Below are positions 26,594 to 34,704 of a stretch of 55,366 nt of DNA, one piece after another. The first letter of the stretch is position 1. Every line of letters starts with the position of its first letter. The translations under genes were made by a program, and so were the position numbers. Source of the stretch: Hyphomonas sp. (GTDB lineage: Bacteria; Pseudomonadota; Alphaproteobacteria; Caulobacterales; Hyphomonadaceae); the NCBI GenBank assembly GCA_013791775.1, contig VMTE01000004.1, positions 1 through 55,366 on the forward strand. Direction: 5' to 3'. A model generated the notes under the pieces. That model had not been told where the DNA came from, searched no databases, and saw nothing but the letters and a program-made list of their open reading frames with translations.

Positions 26594-28227
26594 ATGTCGG
26601 ACTTGGCTGATCTTCCTGATGACATCGAAGCGCTGAAGGCGATGAGTTCGTCGGCGGAGACCATTGCGCTGAAGGCTCAGCTTATTGAAGCACAGTCTTC
26701 CCGTCAGTCAGCCGATGAACTCATCGCCATCTGCGCCTTCAGATCCTGAAGCTGCAGCGCGCGCAGGTTGGCCAGACTTCCGAGCGTTCGGCGCGCCTGA
26801 TCGAGCAGCTTGAGCTGTCGCTGGAAGACATCGACGGCGACATCGCTGAAGACGACGCAAGGGCCGATGCCGGCAAGTCGGCTTCGGCTTCGGTTCCGGC
26901 CCATACGCGCCGCCAGCCGAAGCGCGGGCCGCTGCCCGAGCATCTGCCGCGCGAGCGGGTTGTCATCCCGGCGGCGCAGGCCTGTCCCTGCTGCGGCTCG
27001 AATAAGCTCTCTAAGCTCGGAGAAGACATCACCGAGACACTGGAAGGTCATTCGCCGCAGATTCTTCGTGAAGCAGACCGTGCGCGAGCGCTTCAGTTGC
27101 CGGGCCGGTGAAGCCATTACCCAAGCGCCTGCGCCGTTCCATGTGATCGCCCGCAGGCGCGCCGAGCCATCTCTGCTCGCCATGATCCTGTGGTCGAAGT
27201 GTGCGATGCCCTTGCCGTTGACGCGACAGGCCGGCGCGTTCCATCATGAGGGCATCCCTCTTGAGGTCTCCGCAATGGCCGACTGGGTTGGGGGCTAGCG
27301 TCGCGGGGCTTGAGCCGCTGACAGAGCTCATCCGCGCGCACGTCTTTGCGGTCGCACGCCTGCACGCTGATGACACGACCGTGCCGGTGCTCGCCAAAGG
27401 CAAGACGCGCACCGGGCGCTTGTGGGCCTATGTGCGCGACGACCTGCCATTCGGCGGACGTGATCCTCCGGCCGTTGCTTATTTTTACTTCTCCGACCGG
27501 CGCGGCGAACCTCCCCAGACGCATCTGAAGAATTGGAGCGGCATCCCTGCAGGCCGATGCCTATGGTGGGTTGAACGCGCTCTATGCCGAAGCGCGGCTT
27601 CCGGGACTGATCCGAGAAGCCTCCTGCTGGGCGCATGCAAGGCGCGAGTTCTTCAAGCTTGCCGATGTCGCGCGCAAGGCCCGCGATGCCTGCACCGTGA
27701 TCTCGCCGATCGTGCTCGAAGCGGTCAAACGCATCGATGCGATCTTTGACATCGAGCGCGCCATCAATGGTCAGGGCACAGACGTCAGGTTGCGCGTCCG
27801 GCAGGAAAGCATCAGACCGCTCATCGGCGAACTGCACGACTGGATGACCACGCAGCGCACCTGCATCTCCGGCAAGGACGATCTCGCCAAGGCCTTCGAC
27901 TATATGCTGAAGCGCTGGCCTTCGTTCACGGCCTTCCTTGATGATGGCCGCATCTGCCTGACCAACAATGCCGCCGAACGCATGATCCGGCCACTCACCC
28001 TCGGGCGGCGCAACTGGACGTTCGCCGGCTCGGACCGCGGGCGTGAGCGCGCCGCGGCGATCTATACCCTCCTGCAGACAGCCAAACTCAACGATGTCGA
28101 TCCGCAGGCCTGGCTTGCGGATGTACTCTCTCGCATCGCCGATACACCCAGCTCACGCCTCGCTGGCCTCCTGCCGTGGAACTGGAAACGGAGGCAGGAT
28201 GCTCAAAAGGTTGATGCATGCAGCTGA
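26594..28227 (+). pseudogene. tnpC: IS66 transposase TnpC, multiply frameshifted
   Basis: Pieces of the IS66 DDE transposase appear in order across three frames: ERSARLIEQLELSLEDIDGD, a CPCCGS zinc motif, HADDTTVPVLAKGKTRTGRLWAYVRDD, ASCWAHARREFFKLAD, and NNAAERMIRPLTLGRRNWTFAGSDRG. Single-base changes near 26731, 27047, 27292 and 27546 break the frame. The transposase is dead, while the 3' third and the overlapping passenger gene remain intact. Confidence 0.85.
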
Positions 28228-28445
28228 GCAAAGTCTCCGCAATCTGGACGATTGCACATGTCGCCGCCGAACTGGGGGAGGATGAAGACTGGCTCTTCGG
28301 CATCATCCGCGAAATGGAACCCGAAGACGGTGTCATCTGGGTCTACGGTCCGCCGCTCGGCGAAGATGGAACCGTCGCGTTCACCGACTACGGTATCGAG
28401 AACCTCCAAAACCCCATCGACATCCACAAAGCCGATCGGAGCTGA
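28218..28445 (+). CDS. Small acidic IS66 passenger protein (copy 1)
   Basis: A 75-residue acidic protein (HVAAELGEDEDWLFGIIREM, EPEDGVIWVYGPPLGEDG, ending DIHKADRS). It starts inside the last codons of tnpC, overlapping by 10 bp, and ends 24 bp before the right end of the element. A close homologue of the same length occupies the same position in the IS66 relic at 37.7 kb, so it travels with these elements. Its function is unknown; regulation of transposition or a host-benefit cargo are both possible. Confidence 0.65.
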   Translation: MQLSKVSAIWTIAHVAAELGEDEDWLFGIIREMEPEDGVIWVYGPPLGEDGTVAFTDYGIENLQNPIDIHKADRS

Positions 28446-28755
28446 CCGCGTCCGTAGCCGGATGCGTACCATAGTGAGCCATGGGTCCTTCAAGAAGAGC
28501 GAAATTGCCGACATCTGTGTGCGCCATCTTGAGGTCGACGGTGGGCCCACAACCCGGGATCTCGCCGAGCGGGTGCTGATTGAGCGCCGGCTTGACACAA
28601 CGGATGCCACGTTGCGCAATTCGGTCGTCTTCAAGCTCGTCCCGCCCTTACCATGCCGCTCGGCGCAAGCATGTCCGGATGGTGGAGAAGCGCAACGGCA
28701 TGTGTATCTGGGCACCAGGTGATGCCGTCTCGTTGCGGGGCACTGCCAGTTTAGG

Positions 28756-29157
28756 TTGCATACAATACCGTTTCGATCAGAACTCAAATCGCTTGCACCG
28801 GGAGAGCCGTCCATAGATATAGAAGTTAAGCGAGCTGACACTAGGACGCCCGCACACTTCTGCGGTTGCCATGCCTCGTTCCTGTTCAGCCTAGATCGCG
28901 ATGATCTGTTCTTTTTTGAATTTGCTTCTGCGCTTTGTCCGTCTCCGCTGCGACAGAATCTCCATTCAAATGTGGGACCAAATGGATATCAGGACATATT
29001 GTGTGAAGGCATACCATATGCAAGCAAATTGGTTGTCGAGAGGCTGATGAGGGGTGCGCAAAAGTCCGTTTGCTTACATACAGTATGGACTCGTGCGGAT
29101 AGTTCGTGTATCGGAAATGGTGAAAATAGGTGGCGCAAGGCCCCGCGGATTATCTGA
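28756..29157 (+). CDS. Doubtful hypothetical ORF
   Basis: A 133-codon frame in an otherwise empty stretch (28.72-29.29 kb) of lower GC. Parts look protein-like (YASKLVVERLMRGAQKSVCLHTVWTRAD), but I do not recognise it and see no ribosome site. It may be a remnant or chance. Nothing else is visible in this stretch. Confidence 0.15.
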   Translation: MHTIPFRSELKSLAPGEPSIDIEVKRADTRTPAHFCGCHASFLFSLDRDDLFFFEFASALCPSPLRQNLHSNVGPNGYQDILCEGIPYASKLVVERLMRGAQKSVCLHTVWTRADSSCIGNGENRWRKAPRII

Positions 29158-29292
29158 GCGGTGGAATGACAATTTAGTCTTCTTAATGAGGCGGAGAAAG
29201 TTCGCATCGTCAGGAAGGTGACCTCCTGAATTCCGCTGTTTGGGTACACTTGCTGGCTAGATTATTCTAGTCAGCACTTTTTTTGCAGCACG

Positions 29293-29472
29293 TGACCTGC
29301 TTCCGTAATACTGCACCGTTCGATTTTGGAAAATTCTCGCATATCATGGGGGCTGCGGGACGAGGATGACAGATGAGGAAGTCGAAGTTCACGGACGCGC
29401 AGATCGCATTCATTCTGCGCCATGCGGAAGAAGGCACGAAGGTTGAGGAGGTCTGCCAGAAGGCGGCTGCCG
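29293..29472 (+). mobile_element. IS3-family left end with N-terminal fragment of orfA
   Basis: An IS3-type left end begins TGACCTGCTTCCG at 29293. An orfA start at about 29373 reads MRKSKFTDAQIAFILRHAEE and then GTKVEEVCQKAA, the usual helix-turn-helix N-terminus. It stops abruptly at 29472, where an oppositely oriented IS3 remnant abuts it. The first 45 bp recur at 30768. Confidence 0.75.
29295..29339 (+). repeat. 45-bp direct repeat, copy 1 (IS3 left end)
   Basis: The 45 bases from ACCTGCTTCCG to AAAATTCTCG are identical at 30768-30812, in the same orientation. Together they bracket the MarR gene. Confidence 0.85.
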
Positions 29473-29973
29473 TGACCTCCGACGTTCATCCAGTCTGATC
29501 CAGAACCGGCGCGTTAATGTTGCTCAAGCGAGCGGTTGAGGCAACGGGCTTTGGGACCCGGTGCGGTTGGCACGTCGCGGCGAACGCGGCGGGCCTCTGA
29601 TAGCCGAGGGCCGAGTGAGGCCGCCGGGTGTTGTAGTCGGTGACCCATGCGCCGATCAGATGCCGGGCATGGGCGAGATCCCGGAACAGGTTTTCGTTCA
29701 GGCATTCATCCCTGAACCGCCCATTGAAGGCCTCGCAGAATGCGTTCTGCGTTGGCTTGCCGGGAGCGATGTAGTGCCAGTCGAAAGTCCTGTCCTGAAC
29801 CCACTCGAGCACAGCGTTCGAGGTGAACTCCGTTCCATTGTCAGAAACAATCATCTCGGGTGCGCCGCGCCTGGAGATGATGTGGTCGAGTTCGCGGATG
29901 ACCCGGTAATCGGTAATCCTTCCTGAGGGCCGGACTCTAACTCAATCTGGAGGAAAATCTCAGTGGCAGGTCA
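29473..29973 (-). mobile_element. Internally deleted IS3-family element (about 500 bp) with orfB C-terminus
   Basis: Both ends begin TGACCT (TGACCTCCGACGTTCATCC from 29473; TGACCTGCCACTGAG read inward from 29973). Between them only the left leader and the 3' part of orfB survive, read leftward: [27 protein letters not shown], then the catalytic Glu region ([20 protein letters not shown]), RPHSALGYQ, and the end NAPVLDQTG at 29486. All of orfA and the first part of orfB are missing. No matching target duplication is seen. Confidence 0.75.
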
Positions 29974-30041
29974 ATAACGGTTGAATTTCGAGGTTCACAA
30001 AGCCAGAGTGTAATTTGACACCATGGCTAAGTTTGGTTGGA

Positions 30042-30506
30042 ATGCCCCAAGAGAAAAATCTGAGATTCGCTGACAATGAATTCTGGAGTGATGAGCGAGT
30101 TGAGCTGGCTTTTCTGATAAGCCGCGTTACGCGCGTGCTTCGGCGTCGATTTGATATGGATATGGCACCCTTAGAACTCACGCGGGCACAATGGAGAGCG
30201 ATGCTGTATGTTTTTCGGCTTTCTAACCCTACGCAAACTGAGTTAGCCGAGATATTGGAGCTGGGGCGAGCTTCTGTCGGATCTTTGATAGACCAGTTGG
30301 AGCGAAGTGGATATGTTTCCCGGGTTGCGGACAGCGATGATCGCCGTGTTTGGAGGGTTGTGCCTTCTAGATTGGCAGTCTCCCGGCAGTCTAAAATTGC
30401 TCGGGCCGGAAAACGTGCGGCCGCTGAGTTGTTTGCGGAATTCGACGAAAAAGATCTCAGGGATTTTCGTCGATGTCTTGAGAAGCTAATCCTAGGCGCG
30501 GAATGA
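30042..30506 (+). CDS. MarR-family transcriptional regulator (1)
   Basis: A 154-residue winged-helix regulator (FLISRVTRVLRRRFDM, LTRAQWRAMLYVFRL, TQTELAEILELGRASVGSLIDQLERSGYV, DSDDRRVWRVVPSRL). It is homologous to the MarR protein at 45.1 kb but is in a more AT-rich context. The ATG at 30042 is preferred over the TTG at 30015. It is hemmed in by IS3 remnants on both sides with no partner gene, so its target is unknown; the TonB receptor at 34.7 kb may once have been next to it before IS66 inserted (inference). Confidence 0.85.
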   Translation: MPQEKNLRFADNEFWSDERVELAFLISRVTRVLRRRFDMDMAPLELTRAQWRAMLYVFRLSNPTQTELAEILELGRASVGSLIDQLERSGYVSRVADSDDRRVWRVVPSRLAVSRQSKIARAGKRAAAELFAEFDEKDLRDFRRCLEKLILGAE

Positions 30507-30640
30507 GCGTGGTGAACGGCAAAAGTCCTCGAGGACGTTTAGCGTCCAGAAGGACCAGCCATCGCCGAATTGGTCGGCCATGAAGCCCATCAGGCGAACT
30601 CCGGCCCCTGATCTACCCTTCCGTCGCATCGCAACCCGAT
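30507..30640 (-). pseudogene. IS3-family orfB internal fragment
   Basis: Leftward reading gives MGFMADQFGDGWSFWTLNVLEDF, the segment around the first catalytic Asp of IS3 (IS51-type) transposases (usual form SMDFM...DGR.FR.LNV.DDF). The first Asp is replaced by Gly. Only this short piece is present. Confidence 0.65.
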
Positions 30641-30767
30641 ATGACAAGCTCACAAGGAATTTCCTGTCAGCCACAAGCCTCGCGGCAACCATAGATTTTT
30701 GGCTGTGATTGAGTCTCGACCCTAATGAGAACGCCATATGCAGACTGCTGGGAGCGATCCTCAGGTC

Positions 30768-30812
30768 ACCTGCTTCCGTAATACTGCACCGTTCGATTTT
30801 GGAAAATTCTCG
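30768..30812 (+). repeat. 45-bp direct repeat, copy 2 (IS3 left end)
   Basis: Identical to 29295-29339. It is followed directly by GTTTGCC and the target duplication of IS66 element 2. Confidence 0.85.
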
Positions 30813-30913
30813 TTTGCCGGTTCTCCGTAAGCGGTGCGAGCGCCCCACCGATATGACGGGTTCTCTGTCGGCGTTGTTTCGGCGAGCTTTGCGTTTTGGT
30901 TTGGAGCAAAGCT

Positions 30914-31330
30914 TTGGAACAAACGGTGCAACATATGTTGGCTTCGGCTGGGAGCCACATCAGCCGACTTGAGGTCCTGGAAGGTCCGACGGGTCGGCGC
31001 AACTGGCCGGATGAGGTCAAGGCTCAGATCGTTGCAGAAAGCTTCGAGCCTGGCGTCAAGGTGAGCGCGGTTGCGCGCCGGCACGGGCTGACGCCGCAGC
31101 ATTTGACGGGATGGCGCCGTGCGGCGCGTGAGGGGCGTCTGGTGCTGCCATCGGCCGGCGAAGAGAGCTTTGCACAACTGGTCGTGGGCGATCCCCGCGC
31201 GGCCGAGCATGATGATCAGTGCGGCTGCGGGGCGATCAGCATTGAGACGGCCGGGATCGTCGTTCGGGTACCGGTGGATATCAGCGCGGCGCGTCTTGGC
31301 GACATCGTCCGCGTCCTGCGCGTCACATGA
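30914..31330 (+). CDS. tnpA: IS66 accessory protein TnpA
   Basis: The core is ASAGSHISRLEVLEGPTGRR, then NWPDEVKAQIVAESF and the helix-turn-helix VKVSAVARRHGLTPQHLTGWRR. The start is uncertain: TTG at 30914 is chosen because the protein then begins with the EQTVQHML stretch seen in relatives; 30896 is also open. The stop overlaps the tnpB ATG. Confidence 0.8.
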   Translation: MEQTVQHMLASAGSHISRLEVLEGPTGRRNWPDEVKAQIVAESFEPGVKVSAVARRHGLTPQHLTGWRRAAREGRLVLPSAGEESFAQLVVGDPRAAEHDDQCGCGAISIETAGIVVRVPVDISAARLGDIVRVLRVT

Positions 31331-31680
31331 TCCTGACCGGACAGGGCCTGCGGGTTGTTGTGGCGGTGAAGCCTGTGGACTTCCGCAAAGGCCATGACGG
31401 CCTGGCGGCGGTGGTGCAGTCGGAACTTGGTCTTGATCCTCATTCCGGGATCATTGTTGTGTTCCGCTCGAAGCGGGCGGACCGGATCAAGGTGCTGACC
31501 TGGGACGGCGGCGGGCTCGTGCTCGCCTACAAGCGGCTGGAACAGGGCAGCTTTGCCTGGCCGCCGATCCGGGACGGGGTGATGAAGCTCTCCGCGGCGC
31601 AGTTCGGCGCGCTGTTCGAGGGGCTCGACTGGCGTAAGGTGCGGGCTGTGAATGTTCGCCGTCCGAACCTCGTAGAATAG
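31327..31680 (+). CDS. tnpB: IS66 TnpB (Orf2)
   Basis: A 117-residue intact Orf2: VAVKPVDFRKGHDGLAAVV, FRSKRADRIKVLTWDGGGLVLAYKRLEQG, FGALFEGLDWRKV. It is required with TnpA and TnpC for IS66 transposition; its biochemical role is not settled. ATGA overlap with tnpA; 38 bp before tnpC. Confidence 0.88.
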   Translation: MILTGQGLRVVVAVKPVDFRKGHDGLAAVVQSELGLDPHSGIIVVFRSKRADRIKVLTWDGGGLVLAYKRLEQGSFAWPPIRDGVMKLSAAQFGALFEGLDWRKVRAVNVRRPNLVE

Positions 31681-31718
31681 GCGAGTCAGGGGATACGAAG
31701 CAGTGTATAATATGGGTC

Positions 31719-33329
31719 ATGCCCGAGACGCTCACCGCTGCAGAACTTGCCGAACTTCCGCCCAAGGTGCAGGCAGTTCTGGCCGCGCAGGCAGGGTTGA
31801 TTGCCGCGCACGAGCAGAAGACGGCTGCGGCCGAAGAAAAGGTTGCCGCCATCGCCGACGAGATTGGGGAAATCAAAGCCCGGAACGAGCGGCTTGAGTA
31901 CCTGGTGAAGGAACTACGCCGCGCGCTCTATGGCAAAAAGTCGGAGCGGCTTGATCCGGACCAGCTGGACCTGTTGCTTGAAGATCTCGAGACAGCGGTT
32001 GCAAAGGCTGAGGAAGAAAGCGCAGCGCGCAGTCGCGGGCGCTCGGCGCGTGAGCCTTCCCGGCGCAATATCGGCCGCCTGCCGGACCATCTTGAGCGGA
32101 TCGAACGGGTGATTGAGCCGGAGAGCCTTGAGTGCCCCTGCGGGTGCGGGGAGATGGTGAGGATCGGCGAGGACCGCACGGAGCGGCTTGACTGCGTGCC
32201 CGCGCAGCTCCGGGTGATCGTCACGGTACGTCCTAAGTATGCCTGCCGGACCTGCGCGCAGGGCGTAATGCAGGCGCCGGCCCCGGCGCACCTGATCGAA
32301 GGCGGTCTGCCGACCGAAGCGCTGATCGCGCAGCTCCTCGTCTCCAAATACGGCGATCATCTTCCTCTTTACCGGCAGGCGCAGATCTTTGCCCGTTCCG
32401 GCGTCCTGCTGGATCGCTCGACGCTGGCAGGCTGGGCTGGGGCTGCAGGTTATCATCTTGCGCCGCTAACCCGGCGGCTTTCTGAAATCCTCAAAGCCTC
32501 AAGCCACCTGTTCATGGATGAAACCAGATGCCCGGTGCTCGACCCGGGACAAGGCAGGACCAAGAGCGGTTATCTCTGGGCGCTTGCCCGGGAGGAGCGT
32601 GGCTGGGGCGGGACGGGTCCGCCAGGCGTGGTCTACTTCTACGCTGATGGCCGGGGCGGAAAGCATGCCGAGGCGTTCCTGGGCGGGTTCACCGGAACGC
32701 TGCAGGTTGATGCCTATGCAGGCTACAAGCGCCTTGCGCGGAAAGGCCGGCCGGAAGGCGCGCTGGTGCTCGCCAACTGCTGGGCGCATGCGCGCCGCAA
32801 GCTGGTGGAGATCCAGAAGTCTTCCGGCTCCCCCATTGCCGATGAAGGCCTGAAGCAGATCGCAGCGCTCTACGCCATCGAGACCGAGATCCGGGGCCTT
32901 GATCCGGAAGCGCGCCGGCTTGTCCGACAGGACCGCACGGCGCCGCTGGTGGCTGCGTTCGGCGACTGGCTCAAACAGAAACGTGCACGGATCTCCGCTA
33001 AATCCCGGCTGGGCGAGCATCTCACCTACATCGCCAACTGCTGGGGCGGGCTGCAGGTGTTCCTCTCGGACGGCCATGTCGAGATGGACAGCAACCCGGT
33101 CGAGAACCGGATCCGTCCGCTGGCGCTCGGCCGCAAGAACCACCTGTTCGCCGGTCATGATGAGGGCGCTCACGCCTGGGCCTGCATCGCTTCGCTGATC
33201 GAGACCTGCAAGCTCAACGGCGTCGAGCCGCTCGGCTATCTCACCAAAACCCTTGAAGCCATCGCCCAGGGCCACCCCATGAGCCGTCTTGATGAACTCC
33301 TGCCGGGGCCATTTGCATGCGCAAGCTGA
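31719..33329 (+). CDS. tnpC: IS66 transposase TnpC
   Basis: A 536-residue intact IS66 DDE transposase: an N-terminal coiled coil (about 30-70), [15 protein letters not shown], a zinc-binding [13 protein letters not shown]...[22 protein letters not shown], the catalytic core [15 protein letters not shown] and [22 protein letters not shown], then [25 protein letters not shown] with the catalytic Glu. No frameshift is seen. Its final codons overlap the passenger gene start by 13 bp. Confidence 0.93.
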   Translation: MPETLTAAELAELPPKVQAVLAAQAGLIAAHEQKTAAAEEKVAAIADEIGEIKARNERLEYLVKELRRALYGKKSERLDPDQLDLLLEDLETAVAKAEEESAARSRGRSAREPSRRNIGRLPDHLERIERVIEPESLECPCGCGEMVRIGEDRTERLDCVPAQLRVIVTVRPKYACRTCAQGVMQAPAPAHLIEGGLPTEALIAQLLVSKYGDHLPLYRQAQIFARSGVLLDRSTLAGWAGAAGYHLAPLTRRLSEILKASSHLFMDETRCPVLDPGQGRTKSGYLWALAREERGWGGTGPPGVVYFYADGRGGKHAEAFLGGFTGTLQVDAYAGYKRLARKGRPEGALVLANCWAHARRKLVEIQKSSGSPIADEGLKQIAALYAIETEIRGLDPEARRLVRQDRTAPLVAAFGDWLKQKRARISAKSRLGEHLTYIANCWGGLQVFLSDGHVEMDSNPVENRIRPLALGRKNHLFAGHDEGAHAWACIASLIETCKLNGVEPLGYLTKTLEAIAQGHPMSRLDELLPGPFACAS

Positions 33330-33982
33330 CAGATGAAGGCCTTGCGCGCCTCGATCACTTCCTCGCCTGCCAGGAAGACGAGGTCATGATGGCTTCCGAA
33401 CTTGACGGGTTCCTCACCGGCCTCCTCGTCTGTCCGGAGATGATCCTGCCGAGCGAATGGCTGCCCGTCGTCTGGGGCGGAGACGGTCCAGTGTTCGAGG
33501 ACCAGACCGAGGCAAACGAAATCCTCGGCCTGATCATGGCGCTCTACAACGACATCACATCCCGGCTTGATGACCCTGACACTTACGAGCCGTTGATCGA
33601 AGAAGACATCGACGGGACGTTCCTGTGGGAGTTCTGGGCCGAGGGGTTCGGCAAGGCGATCGCATTACGTCCCCGGGCCTGGTCGACGTTCAAGGATCGG
33701 CCAGAAGATGATCAGGCAGCTGATGCGTTCGGCATGCTTGTCGCCCTGGCAACGATCGCGCGGGCAACCGACGAGGATCCTGACCTCTACGATGAACTCG
33801 ACGAGCAGGTCAGCTATGAAGCCCCGCAGATGATCGCAACCTGCGTGATGGAGCTGCACCAAGACCGTCTCTCAAACCATCAGCTCAAGCCGCAAACCGA
33901 AAAGGTCGGCCGAAATGATCCGTGTCCCTGCGGATCGGGAAAGAAATACAAGAAGTGCTGCCTGCAAGCTCAAAAGCTGTGA
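33317..33982 (+). CDS. UPF0149 (YecA-like) protein with C-terminal SEC-C zinc motif, IS66 passenger
   Basis: A 221-residue protein. The N-terminal two thirds match UPF0149/YecA ([40 protein letters not shown]); the C-terminus is a SEC-C motif ([19 protein letters not shown]) that binds zinc and is shared with SecA. It starts inside tnpC and ends 18 bp from the IS right end, so it is element cargo. The biochemical role of UPF0149 is unclear; SEC-C suggests contact with SecA or ribosomes (inference). Confidence 0.85.
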   Translation: MRKLTDEGLARLDHFLACQEDEVMMASELDGFLTGLLVCPEMILPSEWLPVVWGGDGPVFEDQTEANEILGLIMALYNDITSRLDDPDTYEPLIEEDIDGTFLWEFWAEGFGKAIALRPRAWSTFKDRPEDDQAADAFGMLVALATIARATDEDPDLYDELDEQVSYEAPQMIATCVMELHQDRLSNHQLKPQTEKVGRNDPCPCGSGKKYKKCCLQAQKL

Positions 33983-34008
33983 GGTCTACGCACCGCTTAC
34001 GGTTCTCC

Positions 34009-34503
34009 ATGAGGACATGCCCCATGTAGCATAGCCGAGCCGGCTTGCCCCGGCCCTTGCGATAGAGCCGGGCATCGGGATCGGTCGATGAGGCATGCGT
34101 CTGGTTCGACCGCTTCTCGCCGTGGAAGTCGTGCGGTGCATTGCGACCGCCACCTCCATCATCCGGACCACCGCCGCTATCGGTATCCTTCGGGCGGAAG
34201 CTCTTGGTACTGGCCCAGGCCTCAATCAGGGTGCCATCCACACTGAAGTGCTCATCAGCTGGCGCTCAGATCGGATCGAATAGATCGCCTGCAACAGCAT
34301 CGCCCGCAACAGACGCTCCGGCGCGATCGACGGGCGACTGGTATCCTGCGCGCAAAGTGCCGTAAAATCTGCGTCAAGAGCCTTCAGCGCGTCATTTACC
34401 AGCTGCCGTATCTGCCGCAGAGGACGATCCGATGCGATCCGGTCCGGTCTTCTACGTTCACATACGAAAACAACTGATCCGTGGTCCGATCTTCACCACG
34501 CAT
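34009..34503 (-). pseudogene. IS5-family transposase remnant with internal deletion
   Basis: Leftward from ATG 34503: RTTDQLFSYVNVEDR, then after a frameshift ASDRPLRQIRQLVNDALKAL and MLLQAIYSIRSERQL. This joins directly to DEHFSVDGTLIEAWASTKSF, so the stretch normally between them is deleted. It continues to DARLYRKGRGKPARLCYMGHVLMENR and ends at the IS66 insertion. Beyond IS66 the frame runs into the IS3 end, so the 3' part was already lost before IS66 arrived. Confidence 0.8.
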
Positions 34504-34593
34504 CTCTGCCTCCCTCTACGCACAAATGAGAGGATCATGCTTCGCAAAGCAAAACGAGACCTATTTCAGCAGCCTGCTAGCGCTTACATCTAT

Positions 34594-34697
34594 TGCAAAT
34601 TTGCATCACATTGCGACGATTTCTGGCGGTGGACAAAATGAATATTCACATCGCAGAAAAGTAATGTAGCATACAGTACGCTATAAACATAAGGAGG
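34594..34697 (+). promoter_or_regulatory. TonB receptor 2 upstream region with two palindromes and strong RBS
   Basis: TGCAAATTTGCA (34594-34605) is a perfect 12-bp palindrome. TAGCATACAGTACGCTA (34667-34683) is a 17-bp near-palindrome (14 of 17 symmetrical) that touches a TATAAA -10 candidate (34682-34687). No good -35 is seen at the expected distance, suggesting activator dependence. AAGGAGG at 34691-34697 fixes the GTG start. Confidence 0.45.
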
Positions 34698-34704
34698 AAA
34701 CCAG

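Larger units (their letters stand above)
25711..28469 (+). mobile_element. IS66-family element 1, intact ends, decayed transposase
   Basis: Terminal inverted repeats start GTACGCATAAGGC (left, 25711) and GTACGCATCCGGC (right, read inward from 28469). The 8-bp sequence CATAGTGA flanks it on both sides (25703-25710 and 28470-28477), the duplication length expected for IS66. Inside are tnpA, broken tnpB, broken tnpC and a 75-codon passenger gene. The ends look mobilisable in trans, but the element cannot move itself. Confidence 0.88.
25605..28720 (+). pseudogene. Unknown protein gene split by the IS66 insertion
   Basis: Removing the IS66 element and one copy of its duplication rejoins a frame: 25612-25710 gives AQVAHAKHNLAHINASIRVF and then YQRARYIV; 28478 onward gives SHGSFKKSEIADICVRHLEV, TTRDLAERVLIERRLD and LRNSVVFKLV. 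After about 28643 the frame shifts, resuming as HAARRKHVRMVEKRNGMCIWAP. Upstream of 25612 a stop interrupts the frame, so the start is lost too. The remnant looks like a helical protein with a winged-helix-like C-terminus. I do not know its function. Confidence 0.55.
30827..34000 (+). mobile_element. IS66-family element 2, apparently intact, with a UPF0149/SEC-C passenger
   Basis: A 3174-bp element with terminal repeats GTAAGCGGTGCG (left at 30827; inverted at 33989-34000). The 8-bp GGTTCTCC is duplicated at 30819-30826 and 34001-34008. It carries intact tnpA, tnpB and tnpC and a 221-codon passenger gene ending just inside the right end. It is the youngest insertion visible, having landed in an existing IS5/IS3 junction. 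Confidence 0.92.

Noticed and set aside
32499-33275. Minus-strand ORF of 258 codons opposite IS66 tnpC
   Set aside because: Shadow of the intact transposase frame.
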